This document shows, in pieces, positions 17,182 to 25,542 of a stretch of 58,189 bases of DNA. The DNA is from Muribaculaceae bacterium (GTDB taxonomy: Bacteria > Bacteroidota > Bacteroidia > Bacteroidales > Muribaculaceae), in the NCBI GenBank assembly GCA_023667015.1, contig JAMPAX010000010.1:1-58189 (forward strand), in the 5' to 3' direction. Positions within the stretch are counted from its first letter, which is position 1. Each line of letters begins with the position of its first letter. Under the pieces are notes generated by a model. The model was not told where the DNA came from. It did no database searches and worked only from the letters and a program-made list of their open reading frames with translations. The translations under genes and the position numbers were made by a program.

Positions 17182-18738
17182 ATGGCAGGAGGAAATAATG
17201 TAAATAGAATGTCACCCCGACAGAGGATGATCAACCTGATGTATATCGTGTTGACAGCCATGTTGGCGCTGAACGTGTCGAGCGATGTGCTCAACGGTTT
17301 CTCCCAAGTGCAGGAGAGCCTGGAGGGTACCAACCTCAACATGACGGCCAAAAACGAGGTGCAGTTCAAATATCTCCATGACCTATATGAGCAGAATCCG
17401 GCAAAGGCCGGAGTATGGTACGAAAAGGGTGTAGTCCTTCATGATCGTTCCAATGCTTTATATATGAGTATCGATAGTCTGAAGGTGGAAATCGCCAAGA
17501 AGGCTGATGGACCTCAAGGAGACTATCATAATATTATCAACAACGACGATTTGGAGGCTTCGGCGGCTGTAATGCTTAATCCCGCTACCCGCAAGGGGGA
17601 GAAGTTGCGCAAGAGGCTCGAGGAATATCGCGATTATGTTGCCTCTCTGATTCCTGACCCGAAGAAGCGCGAGGCTATCGTCAAGATGCTTAATTTCGAC
17701 GTGAAGCGTGTGCCCGGCACTGTCGGCCCCACTTCCTGGGAACAGAAGTCTTTTGAGAATATGCCGGCTGTTGCTGCCGTCACTATGTTGACTAAAATCC
17801 AAAACGACATGCGGCAAGCTGAATCTGAGGCAATGTCGAATCTTATCAATAGCGTGGATATTGGTGATATACGCGTCAATTCTCTCGATGCTTATGTCAT
17901 CCCCAATTCTAATATCGTCATGCGCGGAGGTAAGTATTCAGCACGCGTTGTGCTTGCTGCTATCGATACTACTCAGCGTCCTGTAGCCTACGTCAACGGT
18001 AGTCGCCTGCCGTCCTCCGGTCTTTATGAGTTTGTAGCCGGCGGTAGCGGTACTCATCAGTATTCCGGCTATATCGAGGTGCCAAAGCCTGATGGAACTA
18101 TCGAACGTCGCACATTTAGCTCTTCGTATACAGTCATCGAGCCGATGGCTACCATCTCGCCGACGATGATGAACGTGCTTTATGCCGGTATCGACAACCC
18201 GATTAGTATCTCCGTTCCGGGAGTGCCAATGTCGGCTATCAACGCTTCTATCTCAAGCGGTTCGCTCGTGCGCAGTGGAGACACTTGGACTGCACGTGTC
18301 TCAAACGTTGGCCAGGAGGCCACAATCTCTGTGAGTGCCTCAATCGAGGGCAGATCTCAGACTGTCGGCTCCATGAAGTTCAGAATCAGAAAGCTCCCCG
18401 ATCCTACCCCCTATATGAATGTGGGTGGAGCTCAGTATAAGGGTACTCCCCGCCGTATCTCTAAGGCGGCTCTGCTGGGTGCTGAGGGTCTCAGCGCTGC
18501 TGTCGACGACGGTATCCTTAATATCCAGTATCAGGTGCTATCGTTTACCACGGTCTTCTACGACTCTATGGGCAATGCGATGCCTGAGAATTCCAGCGGC
18601 TCTCACTTCTCCGCGCGCCAGAAGGAACGCTTTAAGCAACTTAAGCCCGGAAAGAGCTTCTTTATCTCCAATATCAAGGCAAAGGGTCCCGATGGTATCG
18701 TTCGTGACATCTCGCCGATGGAAGTAGGTCTTAATTAA
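17182..18738 (+). CDS. gldM: T9SS motor protein GldM/PorM
   Basis: A 518-residue protein with one N-terminal membrane helix containing the family hallmark RQRMINLMYIVLTAMLALNV, followed by four periplasmic domains. The region 25-220 is helical; the rest is beta-rich and Ig-like. GldM dimers span the periplasm and pass motion from the GldL ring to the GldKN ring. It starts 42 nt after gldL, the largest gap inside the operon. Confidence 0.95.
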   Translation: MAGGNNVNRMSPRQRMINLMYIVLTAMLALNVSSDVLNGFSQVQESLEGTNLNMTAKNEVQFKYLHDLYEQNPAKAGVWYEKGVVLHDRSNALYMSIDSLKVEIAKKADGPQGDYHNIINNDDLEASAAVMLNPATRKGEKLRKRLEEYRDYVASLIPDPKKREAIVKMLNFDVKRVPGTVGPTSWEQKSFENMPAVAAVTMLTKIQNDMRQAESEAMSNLINSVDIGDIRVNSLDAYVIPNSNIVMRGGKYSARVVLAAIDTTQRPVAYVNGSRLPSSGLYEFVAGGSGTHQYSGYIEVPKPDGTIERRTFSSSYTVIEPMATISPTMMNVLYAGIDNPISISVPGVPMSAINASISSGSLVRSGDTWTARVSNVGQEATISVSASIEGRSQTVGSMKFRIRKLPDPTPYMNVGGAQYKGTPRRISKAALLGAEGLSAAVDDGILNIQYQVLSFTTVFYDSMGNAMPENSSGSHFSARQKERFKQLKPGKSFFISNIKAKGPDGIVRDISPMEVGLN

Positions 18739-18754
18739 TGAATATCCAACCACA

Positions 18755-19888
18755 ATGAAAATATATCGCAAATTCATCCCTATAGCTGTTATGGTAGCTC
18801 TCGGTTTTGCTGCCTTTGCCCAGGTGGAGAATGCCGGAAGTGTCCGCAAACGCTCCTCCCGCGATAAGAAAGCTCAGCAGGGCGCCGGGCCGGTGGTCAC
18901 TGACCGTATGCAGGGTTTCTATGACAAACCGCAGTCTCACGATGCTGACCTTGAATATATGCGCGAAATCTACCGCCAGATTGACCTCACCAAGGAGGCT
19001 AACCAGCCCCTCTATTTCCCGGAGGATGTCATCGACGGTCAGATGAACCTTTTTCGCTTGATCCTTAATGGTGTAGTGGATGGTACTATCCCGGCCTATG
19101 AGTATCTCGATGGTCGCGAGGTCTTTACGGACCAGTATCAGATTAAGGTGCCGGAAATGCTTGATAGATTCGGTATTTATTATAATACTTCCGGCTCGGG
19201 AAAGAATCAGAAATATGTCATCGAAGAGGCTGATGTCCCTACGGGTCAGGTTCTTAATTATTATATTATCGAGAAGTGGGAGTTTGACCGCCGTTCAAAT
19301 CAGATGAAGACTTACGTCGAGGCTATCTGCCCGGTGCTTAATCGAACTTCTGATTTCGGTGCTCAGGATCGCTATCCTATGTTCTGGGTGAAGTTCGACC
19401 AGCTCCGCCCCCTTCTCGCCCAGCAATATATCTTCCTTAGCGATGATAACAACCTGGCTCAATATAGTATCGATGATTATTTCAATCTGGGGATGTACCA
19501 AGGGGACATCTATAAGACGCGCAATTTGCGCAACCTGTCGATGAACCAGATGTTCCCGGACGAGGACGACCGCCTGCGTGCCCAGGACAGTATCGACAAT
19601 CGCTTGCGCTCTTATGGCCAAAACCGCTGGGTGCCTACACGTGAGGAATATCTGGCAATGAAGGAGCGCGAGGCTGAGGCTGCTCGCCGAGCTCAGAAGG
19701 GGGATACCCTTCCAGAACGATCCGTTGTCAGCGATGACGGTGGTGACGACGATGGCGCTGAGGTGGCTGCAGAGAAGAAGACTGTCAAGAAGAAGAAAGC
19801 TTCCAAAAAGCGTTCTCGCTCAAGCGTAAAGAAATCATCGAGCTCCAACTCTAATGCCAACAAGTCTGTACGTCGTCGCCGTCGTTGA
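18755..19888 (+). CDS. gldN: T9SS ring protein GldN/PorN
   Basis: A 377-residue periplasmic protein: signal peptide ending near AAFAQ, basic stretch (RKRSSRDKKAQQG), then the GldN core with REIYRQIDLTKEANQPLYFPE, AYEYLDGREVFTDQYQIKV and DYFNLGMYQGDIYKTRNLR. It pairs with GldK in the outer-membrane ring. The last ~60 residues form a low-complexity tail, first acidic (DDGGDDDGAE), then Lys/Ser/Arg-rich and ending RRRRR, extending well past the conserved core. It is the last clearly T9SS gene of the operon. Confidence 0.93.
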   Translation: MKIYRKFIPIAVMVALGFAAFAQVENAGSVRKRSSRDKKAQQGAGPVVTDRMQGFYDKPQSHDADLEYMREIYRQIDLTKEANQPLYFPEDVIDGQMNLFRLILNGVVDGTIPAYEYLDGREVFTDQYQIKVPEMLDRFGIYYNTSGSGKNQKYVIEEADVPTGQVLNYYIIEKWEFDRRSNQMKTYVEAICPVLNRTSDFGAQDRYPMFWVKFDQLRPLLAQQYIFLSDDNNLAQYSIDDYFNLGMYQGDIYKTRNLRNLSMNQMFPDEDDRLRAQDSIDNRLRSYGQNRWVPTREEYLAMKEREAEAARRAQKGDTLPERSVVSDDGGDDDGAEVAAEKKTVKKKKASKKRSRSSVKKSSSSNSNANKSVRRRRR

Positions 19889-19914
19889 TAAGTGATGGGA
19901 CAAACTTTTGGAAT

Positions 19915-21675
19915 ATGAATAAAAAAATATCCAATATAAGCCGTAGGCTGTGGACTACTCTGAAGTCACAGCCTACGGATGCTTTTTTGCTTCTGCTCGT
20001 TGCCATAATCGCTTCTTCTGTTCAGCTTGCTTTTGCTGCTCATATTGTGATTCCGGGATATATCTACGTATTGTGGCTTTGTTTGTTTTTGGCTGAATGC
20101 ATGCTGATATATCTGCCGTTCGTTTTTATTCCCCCTCGCTTTCGCTCTCTCATCCTGATTCCTTCTATATTGATATCAATATGGTCGATAAGTACTATAC
20201 CTTATGCCCAAACATTCGGCCATATAATCCCAATATCTGCATTCATTTCCACCTCTTCCTACAATCATTTTGTCTTCTCCGAGGGCATTGGTTTGCTTGG
20301 ATTTCCCGGTTGGTGTGCAATGTTGCTTAGCTTGGCTGTCCCCATAGCGTTAATTATGGGGCGCGGTCATCTACGGGCACCTTTCTCATTGGGATTTAAG
20401 AAAGGATTCACTTTGTTGACTATCTTTGCTCTTTGTTGCGCTTTTTTAGTGCGTGTGAGAGTCTATTCATGCGGTATATTCACGGCTCGAGATTGGTATG
20501 CATATTTCCATCCTCGCAATTTCTCCAGTAGGAATCATTGGTTTACACATTCCGGCCTCTTAGTGTCTGTAATTACGGATATATTGAAATTTCCTGTCTT
20601 TGAAAGGGATCTTTCTGCAACCGAGGAGGCGCAGTTGCAGAAAGTTGTCAAGGAAATAAGGACAGAAAGAATTAATTGTGCAAAGAAGCACCCTTCCCCC
20701 ATGGACTCCGGGGTGAAGAATGTCATAATTATTTTGGTGGAGTCGGGAGTAAATACTTTCTTGCAAGATGATTGGAAAGGTCCCCAACCAATGCCGTTTT
20801 TGAAAGAATTATCATCGGCTCCTGAAGCAGCTACCTTTAGAAATACTATTGTCCAGGCAGCGGCGGGGAGGTCTTCTGATGGCCAGATGATTTATATGTC
20901 AGGTTTTATTCCTCTCATTGATATAGCGTGGGCAAATATCTGTGAGAACACAACTATCCCATCGTTGCTTCGTGCCGGCAAGTACTCATCCTGTGAAGTC
21001 CTTGGAGAGTCTCCCTCGATTTGGAACCATTCTGCTACTACCACGGCTCTGGGCTTTATGAATATGAAGGGGAATATTATAAAAGAGCATGGGGAAGTTC
21101 CTGTTGAGCTTCAGGATAGTATAATTTTTTCAAGACTTCTTGCAGAGGTGAAGGCTCACAGGAAGTCATCGCCATATTTTCTATCAGCTGCCACTCTGAA
21201 TATGCATAGCCCGTACACTGGAGAAATTCCTCCGAAGGGGGACGATATTGTATTTAAGAATCTTCCCGCTGCCGACTATAATTATATTCTGAAATCTCGC
21301 TATTTCGACAGGGCTTTGCGTCAGTTTATTGAAGGTCTCAAAGAGATTGATGCTTATGATGATACTTTGATTGTGATAGCCTCAGATCATGATCCGTTTG
21401 AAGGAATGCTCACTGTAGCGGATTCTCGCCGAGTGTTTATGATGCTCCTGAATTCGGGATGTTCGGGTGTAATTGACAGGGAGGTTGCTCAGATGGATCT
21501 CTACCCGACTCTGTTGCGACTGACGGGTAATGCCGACTATTCTTGGCCCGGGTTTGGCACTGATCTGTTTTATCCGGCAGCTGATGCTTATAATGGCTCC
21601 AAGAGGGTAATTCCCGATTCGTTGATGCACCTTTCGTGGAGAGTACTGCGTTCGCGCTATCCCTTCATTCAATAA
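19915..21675 (+). CDS. LTA synthase-family (alkaline phosphatase superfamily) membrane enzyme
   Basis: A 586-residue protein with about five N-terminal membrane helices (residues ~20-190) and a periplasmic sulfatase/phosphotransferase domain. Metal-site motifs are visible: IILVESGVNTF near 270, the nucleophile-type segment AAAGRSSDGQM near 320, and the distal SDHDPFEG near 490. This is the layout of LtaS, OpgB and related transferases that move phosphoglycerol or phosphoethanolamine onto extracytoplasmic glycans. Lipoteichoic acid itself is not expected in this group, so a glycan- or lipid-modifying role is inferred. The ATG at 19915 was chosen over an in-frame TTG at 19885, which overlaps gldN. 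It follows gldN by 26 nt and may be read from the T9SS operon. Confidence 0.8.
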   Translation: MNKKISNISRRLWTTLKSQPTDAFLLLLVAIIASSVQLAFAAHIVIPGYIYVLWLCLFLAECMLIYLPFVFIPPRFRSLILIPSILISIWSISTIPYAQTFGHIIPISAFISTSSYNHFVFSEGIGLLGFPGWCAMLLSLAVPIALIMGRGHLRAPFSLGFKKGFTLLTIFALCCAFLVRVRVYSCGIFTARDWYAYFHPRNFSSRNHWFTHSGLLVSVITDILKFPVFERDLSATEEAQLQKVVKEIRTERINCAKKHPSPMDSGVKNVIIILVESGVNTFLQDDWKGPQPMPFLKELSSAPEAATFRNTIVQAAAGRSSDGQMIYMSGFIPLIDIAWANICENTTIPSLLRAGKYSSCEVLGESPSIWNHSATTTALGFMNMKGNIIKEHGEVPVELQDSIIFSRLLAEVKAHRKSSPYFLSAATLNMHSPYTGEIPPKGDDIVFKNLPAADYNYILKSRYFDRALRQFIEGLKEIDAYDDTLIVIASDHDPFEGMLTVADSRRVFMMLLNSGCSGVIDREVAQMDLYPTLLRLTGNADYSWPGFGTDLFYPAADAYNGSKRVIPDSLMHLSWRVLRSRYPFIQ

Positions 21676-21712
21676 TGCTTTGTTTTCTATACAATTAATA
21701 TAGAGTTTATTT

Positions 21713-21812
21713 CATAAAAAGGGGGGCGAAGTTGGCCGATTTTAGCACCCATTGGACAAGATTTATGAAATGGAGTCTTGGCCCCCATTTTTTATGAGAT
21801 GGGGCTAAAATC
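21713..21812. repeat. Interleaved inverted repeats in the gap before the glycan genes
   Basis: Two near-perfect inverted repeats alternate: arm A 21713-21727 pairs with 21781-21796 (CATAAAAAGGGGGGC with GCCCCCATTTTTTATG, one base extra), and arm B 21738-21752 pairs with 21798-21812 (GATTTTAGCACCCAT with GATGGGGCTAAAATC). The order A-B-A'-B' is that of a pseudoknot. It lies after the LTA-synthase-like gene and overlaps the first of two possible promoters for the next operon. It may be a terminator region or a structured leader. Confidence 0.6.
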
Positions 21813-21813
21813 C

Positions 21814-21881
21814 TATCTTTGTAAAATCTTTGTAAAATGGACTCTGAGATTTGCAAAAGTTGAATCTAATTCGTATCTTTG
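21814..21881 (+). promoter_or_regulatory. Tandem promoters of the glycosyltransferase-flippase operon
   Basis: The downstream promoter is complete: TTTG (21850-21853), 20-nt spacer, TATCTTTG (21874-21881). A second TATCTTTG at 21814-21821 may be another -7 box but lacks a clear -33 partner. The first ATG of the operon is at 22007, leaving a leader of about 120 nt that shows no gene. Confidence 0.75.
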
Positions 21882-22006
21882 TTTGCGTTTTAAAATGATT
21901 GTCTTATTAACGCTAAAGAGAATAAAAGGCTGGACATTAAACCTCGGTGACAACGTAATTCTGGAGTGAGTAAAAGTAGAATAGTGACTTATCCATAGAG
22001 GACAAT

Positions 22007-23161
22007 ATGACAGCGACTCCCAAGATTCTGCTGATGGCAGACTATAGCAATTTTCATCACACTCTGGCTGTCGGCTTGAGGCGTCTGGGATGTGATGTGA
22101 CTGTAGTCAGCGATGGCACTACTTTTATGGAGACTCAGCGAGATATTGATATTTCACGACGTCCCGGCAAGTTGGGAGGTTTGAGGCTATATTATAGTCT
22201 GAACTTTTCGCTTAGAAAGTATCTTCGCGGATATGATATTGTGTCGCTCAGAAATCCTATTTTCCTCGAAATGAAGCCAAGCAGAGTGCGCCAAATCTTT
22301 CGCAATCTGCGTAGCGACAATCCTAATATTTTTCTGACTGCCCTGACTACCGACGGGCCGTTCCTTGATATGCTCGAGGCTCCTGACTCTCCCCTACGCT
22401 ACAGTGAATGGTTTGTAGAGGGCAAGCCTACTCGCATGATGGATGCCAACCGGGAGGAATGGGAGAATTGGCATTCTCCGCAGATGCATGCTCTCGAGCA
22501 GGACGTTTATTCTTCGATAGATGGAGCTGTATCTGCACTGTATGAATACCATAAGGCACTTCAGAGGGTACTTCCCGCTGAGAAAATAGCTTATGGGGGT
22601 ATTCCCGTAGATTTACAGAATATGAAGTATCAGGAACTACCCGTTGATGGTAAAATACGCCTGTTTCTTGGGCGCGACCGCAATAGGATTCTGCTTAAGG
22701 GCACGGATATCTTGGAGACGGCGGCTCGCAAGGTGATAGAGAGGCATTCTGACTCTGCAGAACTCGTTTTGATAGAAAACGTCTCCCGCAGGAAGTTTTA
22801 CGAGACGCTTGAAAATTGCCATATTATGCTCGATCAGATTAATTCTTACACTCCGGCTACGGGTGCTCTCGAGGCTATGGCTATGGGTAAAACGGTAATC
22901 AGCGGTGCTGAGCCGGAGTTCTATGATTTTATCGGTGAGAATGAACTCCGCCCGGTTATTAATGCACCTCTTGATTTCGATTCTCTTTGCGATGTCATTG
23001 AGCAGGCTGTGGTAAATCGTAATCTTCTTATACAGAATGCACGTCGGGGACGTGAGTTTGTGGAGCGTCATAACGGTGTGGAAGTTGTAGCCCGCAGATT
23101 CTTGGATTTCTGGCTCGCACGCCTTGACAGTAAAGAATACAAAATCCCGGATAGACAATGA
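22007..23161 (+). CDS. Glycosyltransferase, GT4-like (GT-B fold)
   Basis: A 384-residue cytoplasmic protein. The N-terminal half starts with a Rossmann-type strand (ILLMADYSNFHHTLAVGLRRLGCDVTVV) and the C-terminal half carries the GT-B nucleotide-sugar signature ATGALEAMAMGKTVISG with E residues as in the GT4 family. Donor and acceptor are unknown. ATGA overlap with the next gene shows coupling. The neighbours (GT2, flippase) point to assembly of a lipid-linked surface polysaccharide. Confidence 0.8.
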   Translation: MTATPKILLMADYSNFHHTLAVGLRRLGCDVTVVSDGTTFMETQRDIDISRRPGKLGGLRLYYSLNFSLRKYLRGYDIVSLRNPIFLEMKPSRVRQIFRNLRSDNPNIFLTALTTDGPFLDMLEAPDSPLRYSEWFVEGKPTRMMDANREEWENWHSPQMHALEQDVYSSIDGAVSALYEYHKALQRVLPAEKIAYGGIPVDLQNMKYQELPVDGKIRLFLGRDRNRILLKGTDILETAARKVIERHSDSAELVLIENVSRRKFYETLENCHIMLDQINSYTPATGALEAMAMGKTVISGAEPEFYDFIGENELRPVINAPLDFDSLCDVIEQAVVNRNLLIQNARRGREFVERHNGVEVVARRFLDFWLARLDSKEYKIPDRQ

Positions 23162-24018
23162 ATACTCCTCGACTTCAGTTTCTTATATCTGCCTGCGGTG
23201 GAGGGATACAAAAGATAGCTGAACTCTCCCACCCGGTCATGGCGGGAATTGAATATATCGTCTCCTGGCAACAACCGGATATGCGCAATATTCCGGATGC
23301 GCTTGCCGTGCGTTCGGATTTTAAAATTTTTCCTACAGATTCTAAGGGCTTGGGAGCTAACCGTCGAGATGCTTTGAAGTATGCTTCGGCTCCTATTGTA
23401 GTCATTTCTGATGATGATTTAAGCTACACTTCGGAAAATATCAATGCTATTTTGGAGGCCTTTGAACGTAATCCCGATTATTCGTTTCTGACTTTCAAGC
23501 ATGATGGAGACGAGAATGAATGTATATACCCCGATTCGGAGTTTGATTTCAAAAAACCACCGAAAGGATATTTCCCCACAAGCTTTGAAATAGCTATAAA
23601 TCGAGAGTGCATACTGCAGAAGGATGGGAGTCTGTCTGCTTTGGATTTCAATCCTCATTTTGGGGTGAATTCAGATTTTTGTGCCGGTGAGGAGGATGTC
23701 ATGCTTGCTCGACTTCAGCGACATGGCCATCAGGGAAGGTTTATCCCGGTTTCAATAGTGCGTCATGATGGACCAACTACGGGGTCTTATCGAGCCCTGG
23801 ATCCGGAATTTCTGGAGTGTAAGGGTGCTGTAATGTCGTATATCCATCCTCTAACATGGCCTCTGCGGATGTTTACACACGCTCTGAGAAGTACTCGTGT
23901 GTTTAACCCTATTTTGTATTGTCGGCTATGGATTTCCGGAATTATACGTGCAAGGCGTATGAGGGTCTTCGATGTTTCAACAAGCAAACATATTGATAGA
24001 TATGACCCGTCAAGATAA
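23158..24018 (+). CDS. Glycosyltransferase family 2-like protein (GT-A fold)
   Basis: A 286-residue protein with a GT-A pattern: N-terminal strand (LQFLISACGGG), KGLGANRRDALKYASAPIVVISDDDL giving the DDD metal/nucleotide site near residue 83, and GEEDVMLARLQRHGH as the later acidic motif near 182. Typical GT2 starts differ somewhat, so the subfamily is unsure. It probably transfers one sugar in the same pathway as its coupled neighbours. Confidence 0.75.
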   Translation: MNTPRLQFLISACGGGIQKIAELSHPVMAGIEYIVSWQQPDMRNIPDALAVRSDFKIFPTDSKGLGANRRDALKYASAPIVVISDDDLSYTSENINAILEAFERNPDYSFLTFKHDGDENECIYPDSEFDFKKPPKGYFPTSFEIAINRECILQKDGSLSALDFNPHFGVNSDFCAGEEDVMLARLQRHGHQGRFIPVSIVRHDGPTTGSYRALDPEFLECKGAVMSYIHPLTWPLRMFTHALRSTRVFNPILYCRLWISGIIRARRMRVFDVSTSKHIDRYDPSR

Positions 24019-25459
24019 CAGTTTCCGAAATATTCTCAAGGGTAATTCTATCTTTGGAGGGGTCAAGGTCCTTCAGATTCTTTTGAATCTTGTGCGCGGC
24101 AAGTTCGTAGCTGCGATTTTGGGACCGGCAGGAATGGGTGTGAACGCACTGTTCTCTTCGGCTTTCCAAACAATTTCTACCTGGTCAACTTTGGGGCTGC
24201 AGACGGCTATAGTGAAGGAGGTTGCGTCCAAGAAGGAACAGAAGGAAAGTCTTCAGGAGGCTGTGGGGGTTGTCCGCAGGTTGGTTACCGTCATCGGACT
24301 TGTGGGTGCCGCTGTTTGTTTCCTTTTTGCCGGTCCGTTGAGTCGGCTGACGTTTGGTTCTGACTCTTTTGCGTGGGGTTTCCGACTCCTCGCTGTCGGA
24401 GTTTACTTTGAGGTTGCGGGTACATCTTTGCTAAGTGTACTCCAGGGTCTCCATCTTGTGAAGGCGATTTCGATAGCCTCTCTTGCGGGAGGAGTGACTT
24501 CTCTGATTGTTGGTGTGCCCCTCATTTATTTCTTTTCTACGGATGGTATACCCCCTATGATTGTGGCTATGTCGGTGACTACGTATATATTCTATTGTAG
24601 AGCGGTGAATAAATCTGTAGTCAGTAGGGGAGTGAGATTGTCTTGGTCGCGCCATCGTCCGTTTATTATTCATCTGTTTTCCCTGGGACTGCTACTCGTT
24701 GTCGGTGATATTTTCTTCACTTCTGTCAATTATGCCACGTATTTGATAATCCGCGTCTGGGGAGATACTGCTACTGTCGGATTATTTCAGGGTGCTAATT
24801 CTCTGTCGGTTCAATATGCCGGCATTTTGCTGACTACGATGACAATGGACTATTTTCCGCGATTATCGTCGGTGAGCAATGACCATGAGGAGATGGATTT
24901 GTTGATTGGCAGGCAGATTGAAATCGTGGGTATTGTGGCCACACCTATGCTTTGCTTGTTGATTCTTTTTGCGCCTCTAATTGTAAATATACTTCTGACT
25001 TCAAAATTTATAGCATCGGTGCCACTGATGAGGCTGTTGGCTCTCGGACTCTTGATTAAGGCGTTGAATTATCCGTTAGGTTTCATCACCTTTGCTAAAG
25101 ACAATAAGAGGGTCTATTTCTGGATGGAGGCTGTTGGTGCAAATGTGCTGACTTTAGGTTTAAATGTGGGATGCTATCTGATGTGGGGGCTTAACGGACT
25201 GGGCTATGCTCTGATAGCGGATAACGTAGTGTGTCTGATAGTCTACGCCTTAGTCAATCATCGTTTGTATGGTCTAAGGCTAAACAAGACAGCCACAAGA
25301 GCTATAATCTATTCTATCTTAGCAGGAGCGAGCGTACTGTGCGCCTCGATGATAGAATCTCAAAGCGAAGTAGTCTCCTACGTATTGATGGGTCTCATCA
25401 CAGCATCAACAATAGTAATAGGCCTGCAAATAATGCGTCGTCGCCTACGCCGCGAATAA
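24002..25459 (+). CDS. Wzx-type O-antigen/polysaccharide flippase
   Basis: A 485-residue polytopic membrane protein (12-14 hydrophobic segments) of the MOP exporter superfamily, opening with NILKGNSIFGGVKVLQILLNLVRGKFVAAILGPAGMG-type sequence typical of Bacteroidota O-antigen translocases. It would flip an undecaprenyl-linked glycan across the inner membrane. I start at ATG 24002 (17-nt overlap with the GT2 gene); an earlier in-frame ATG at 23972 is possible. It ends the operon. Confidence 0.85.
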   Translation: MTRQDNSFRNILKGNSIFGGVKVLQILLNLVRGKFVAAILGPAGMGVNALFSSAFQTISTWSTLGLQTAIVKEVASKKEQKESLQEAVGVVRRLVTVIGLVGAAVCFLFAGPLSRLTFGSDSFAWGFRLLAVGVYFEVAGTSLLSVLQGLHLVKAISIASLAGGVTSLIVGVPLIYFFSTDGIPPMIVAMSVTTYIFYCRAVNKSVVSRGVRLSWSRHRPFIIHLFSLGLLLVVGDIFFTSVNYATYLIIRVWGDTATVGLFQGANSLSVQYAGILLTTMTMDYFPRLSSVSNDHEEMDLLIGRQIEIVGIVATPMLCLLILFAPLIVNILLTSKFIASVPLMRLLALGLLIKALNYPLGFITFAKDNKRVYFWMEAVGANVLTLGLNVGCYLMWGLNGLGYALIADNVVCLIVYALVNHRLYGLRLNKTATRAIIYSILAGASVLCASMIESQSEVVSYVLMGLITASTIVIGLQIMRRRLRRE

Positions 25460-25542
25460 GTTCCGTATTATAAAAAGGGACGCAAAAAAAGGACGCATGA
25501 GTAGTGCGCCCCTTCGATTAATTATATGACTTTTTCTTATAC

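Noticed and set aside
21778..21969. Small frame of 63 codons before the glycosyltransferase operon
   Set aside because: It spans two promoter boxes and part of the inverted repeats.
25460..25542. Possible terminator between the convergent flippase and DUF5723 genes
   Set aside because: The best hairpin (25491-25514) has a mismatch and only six pairs, with no T run next to it.
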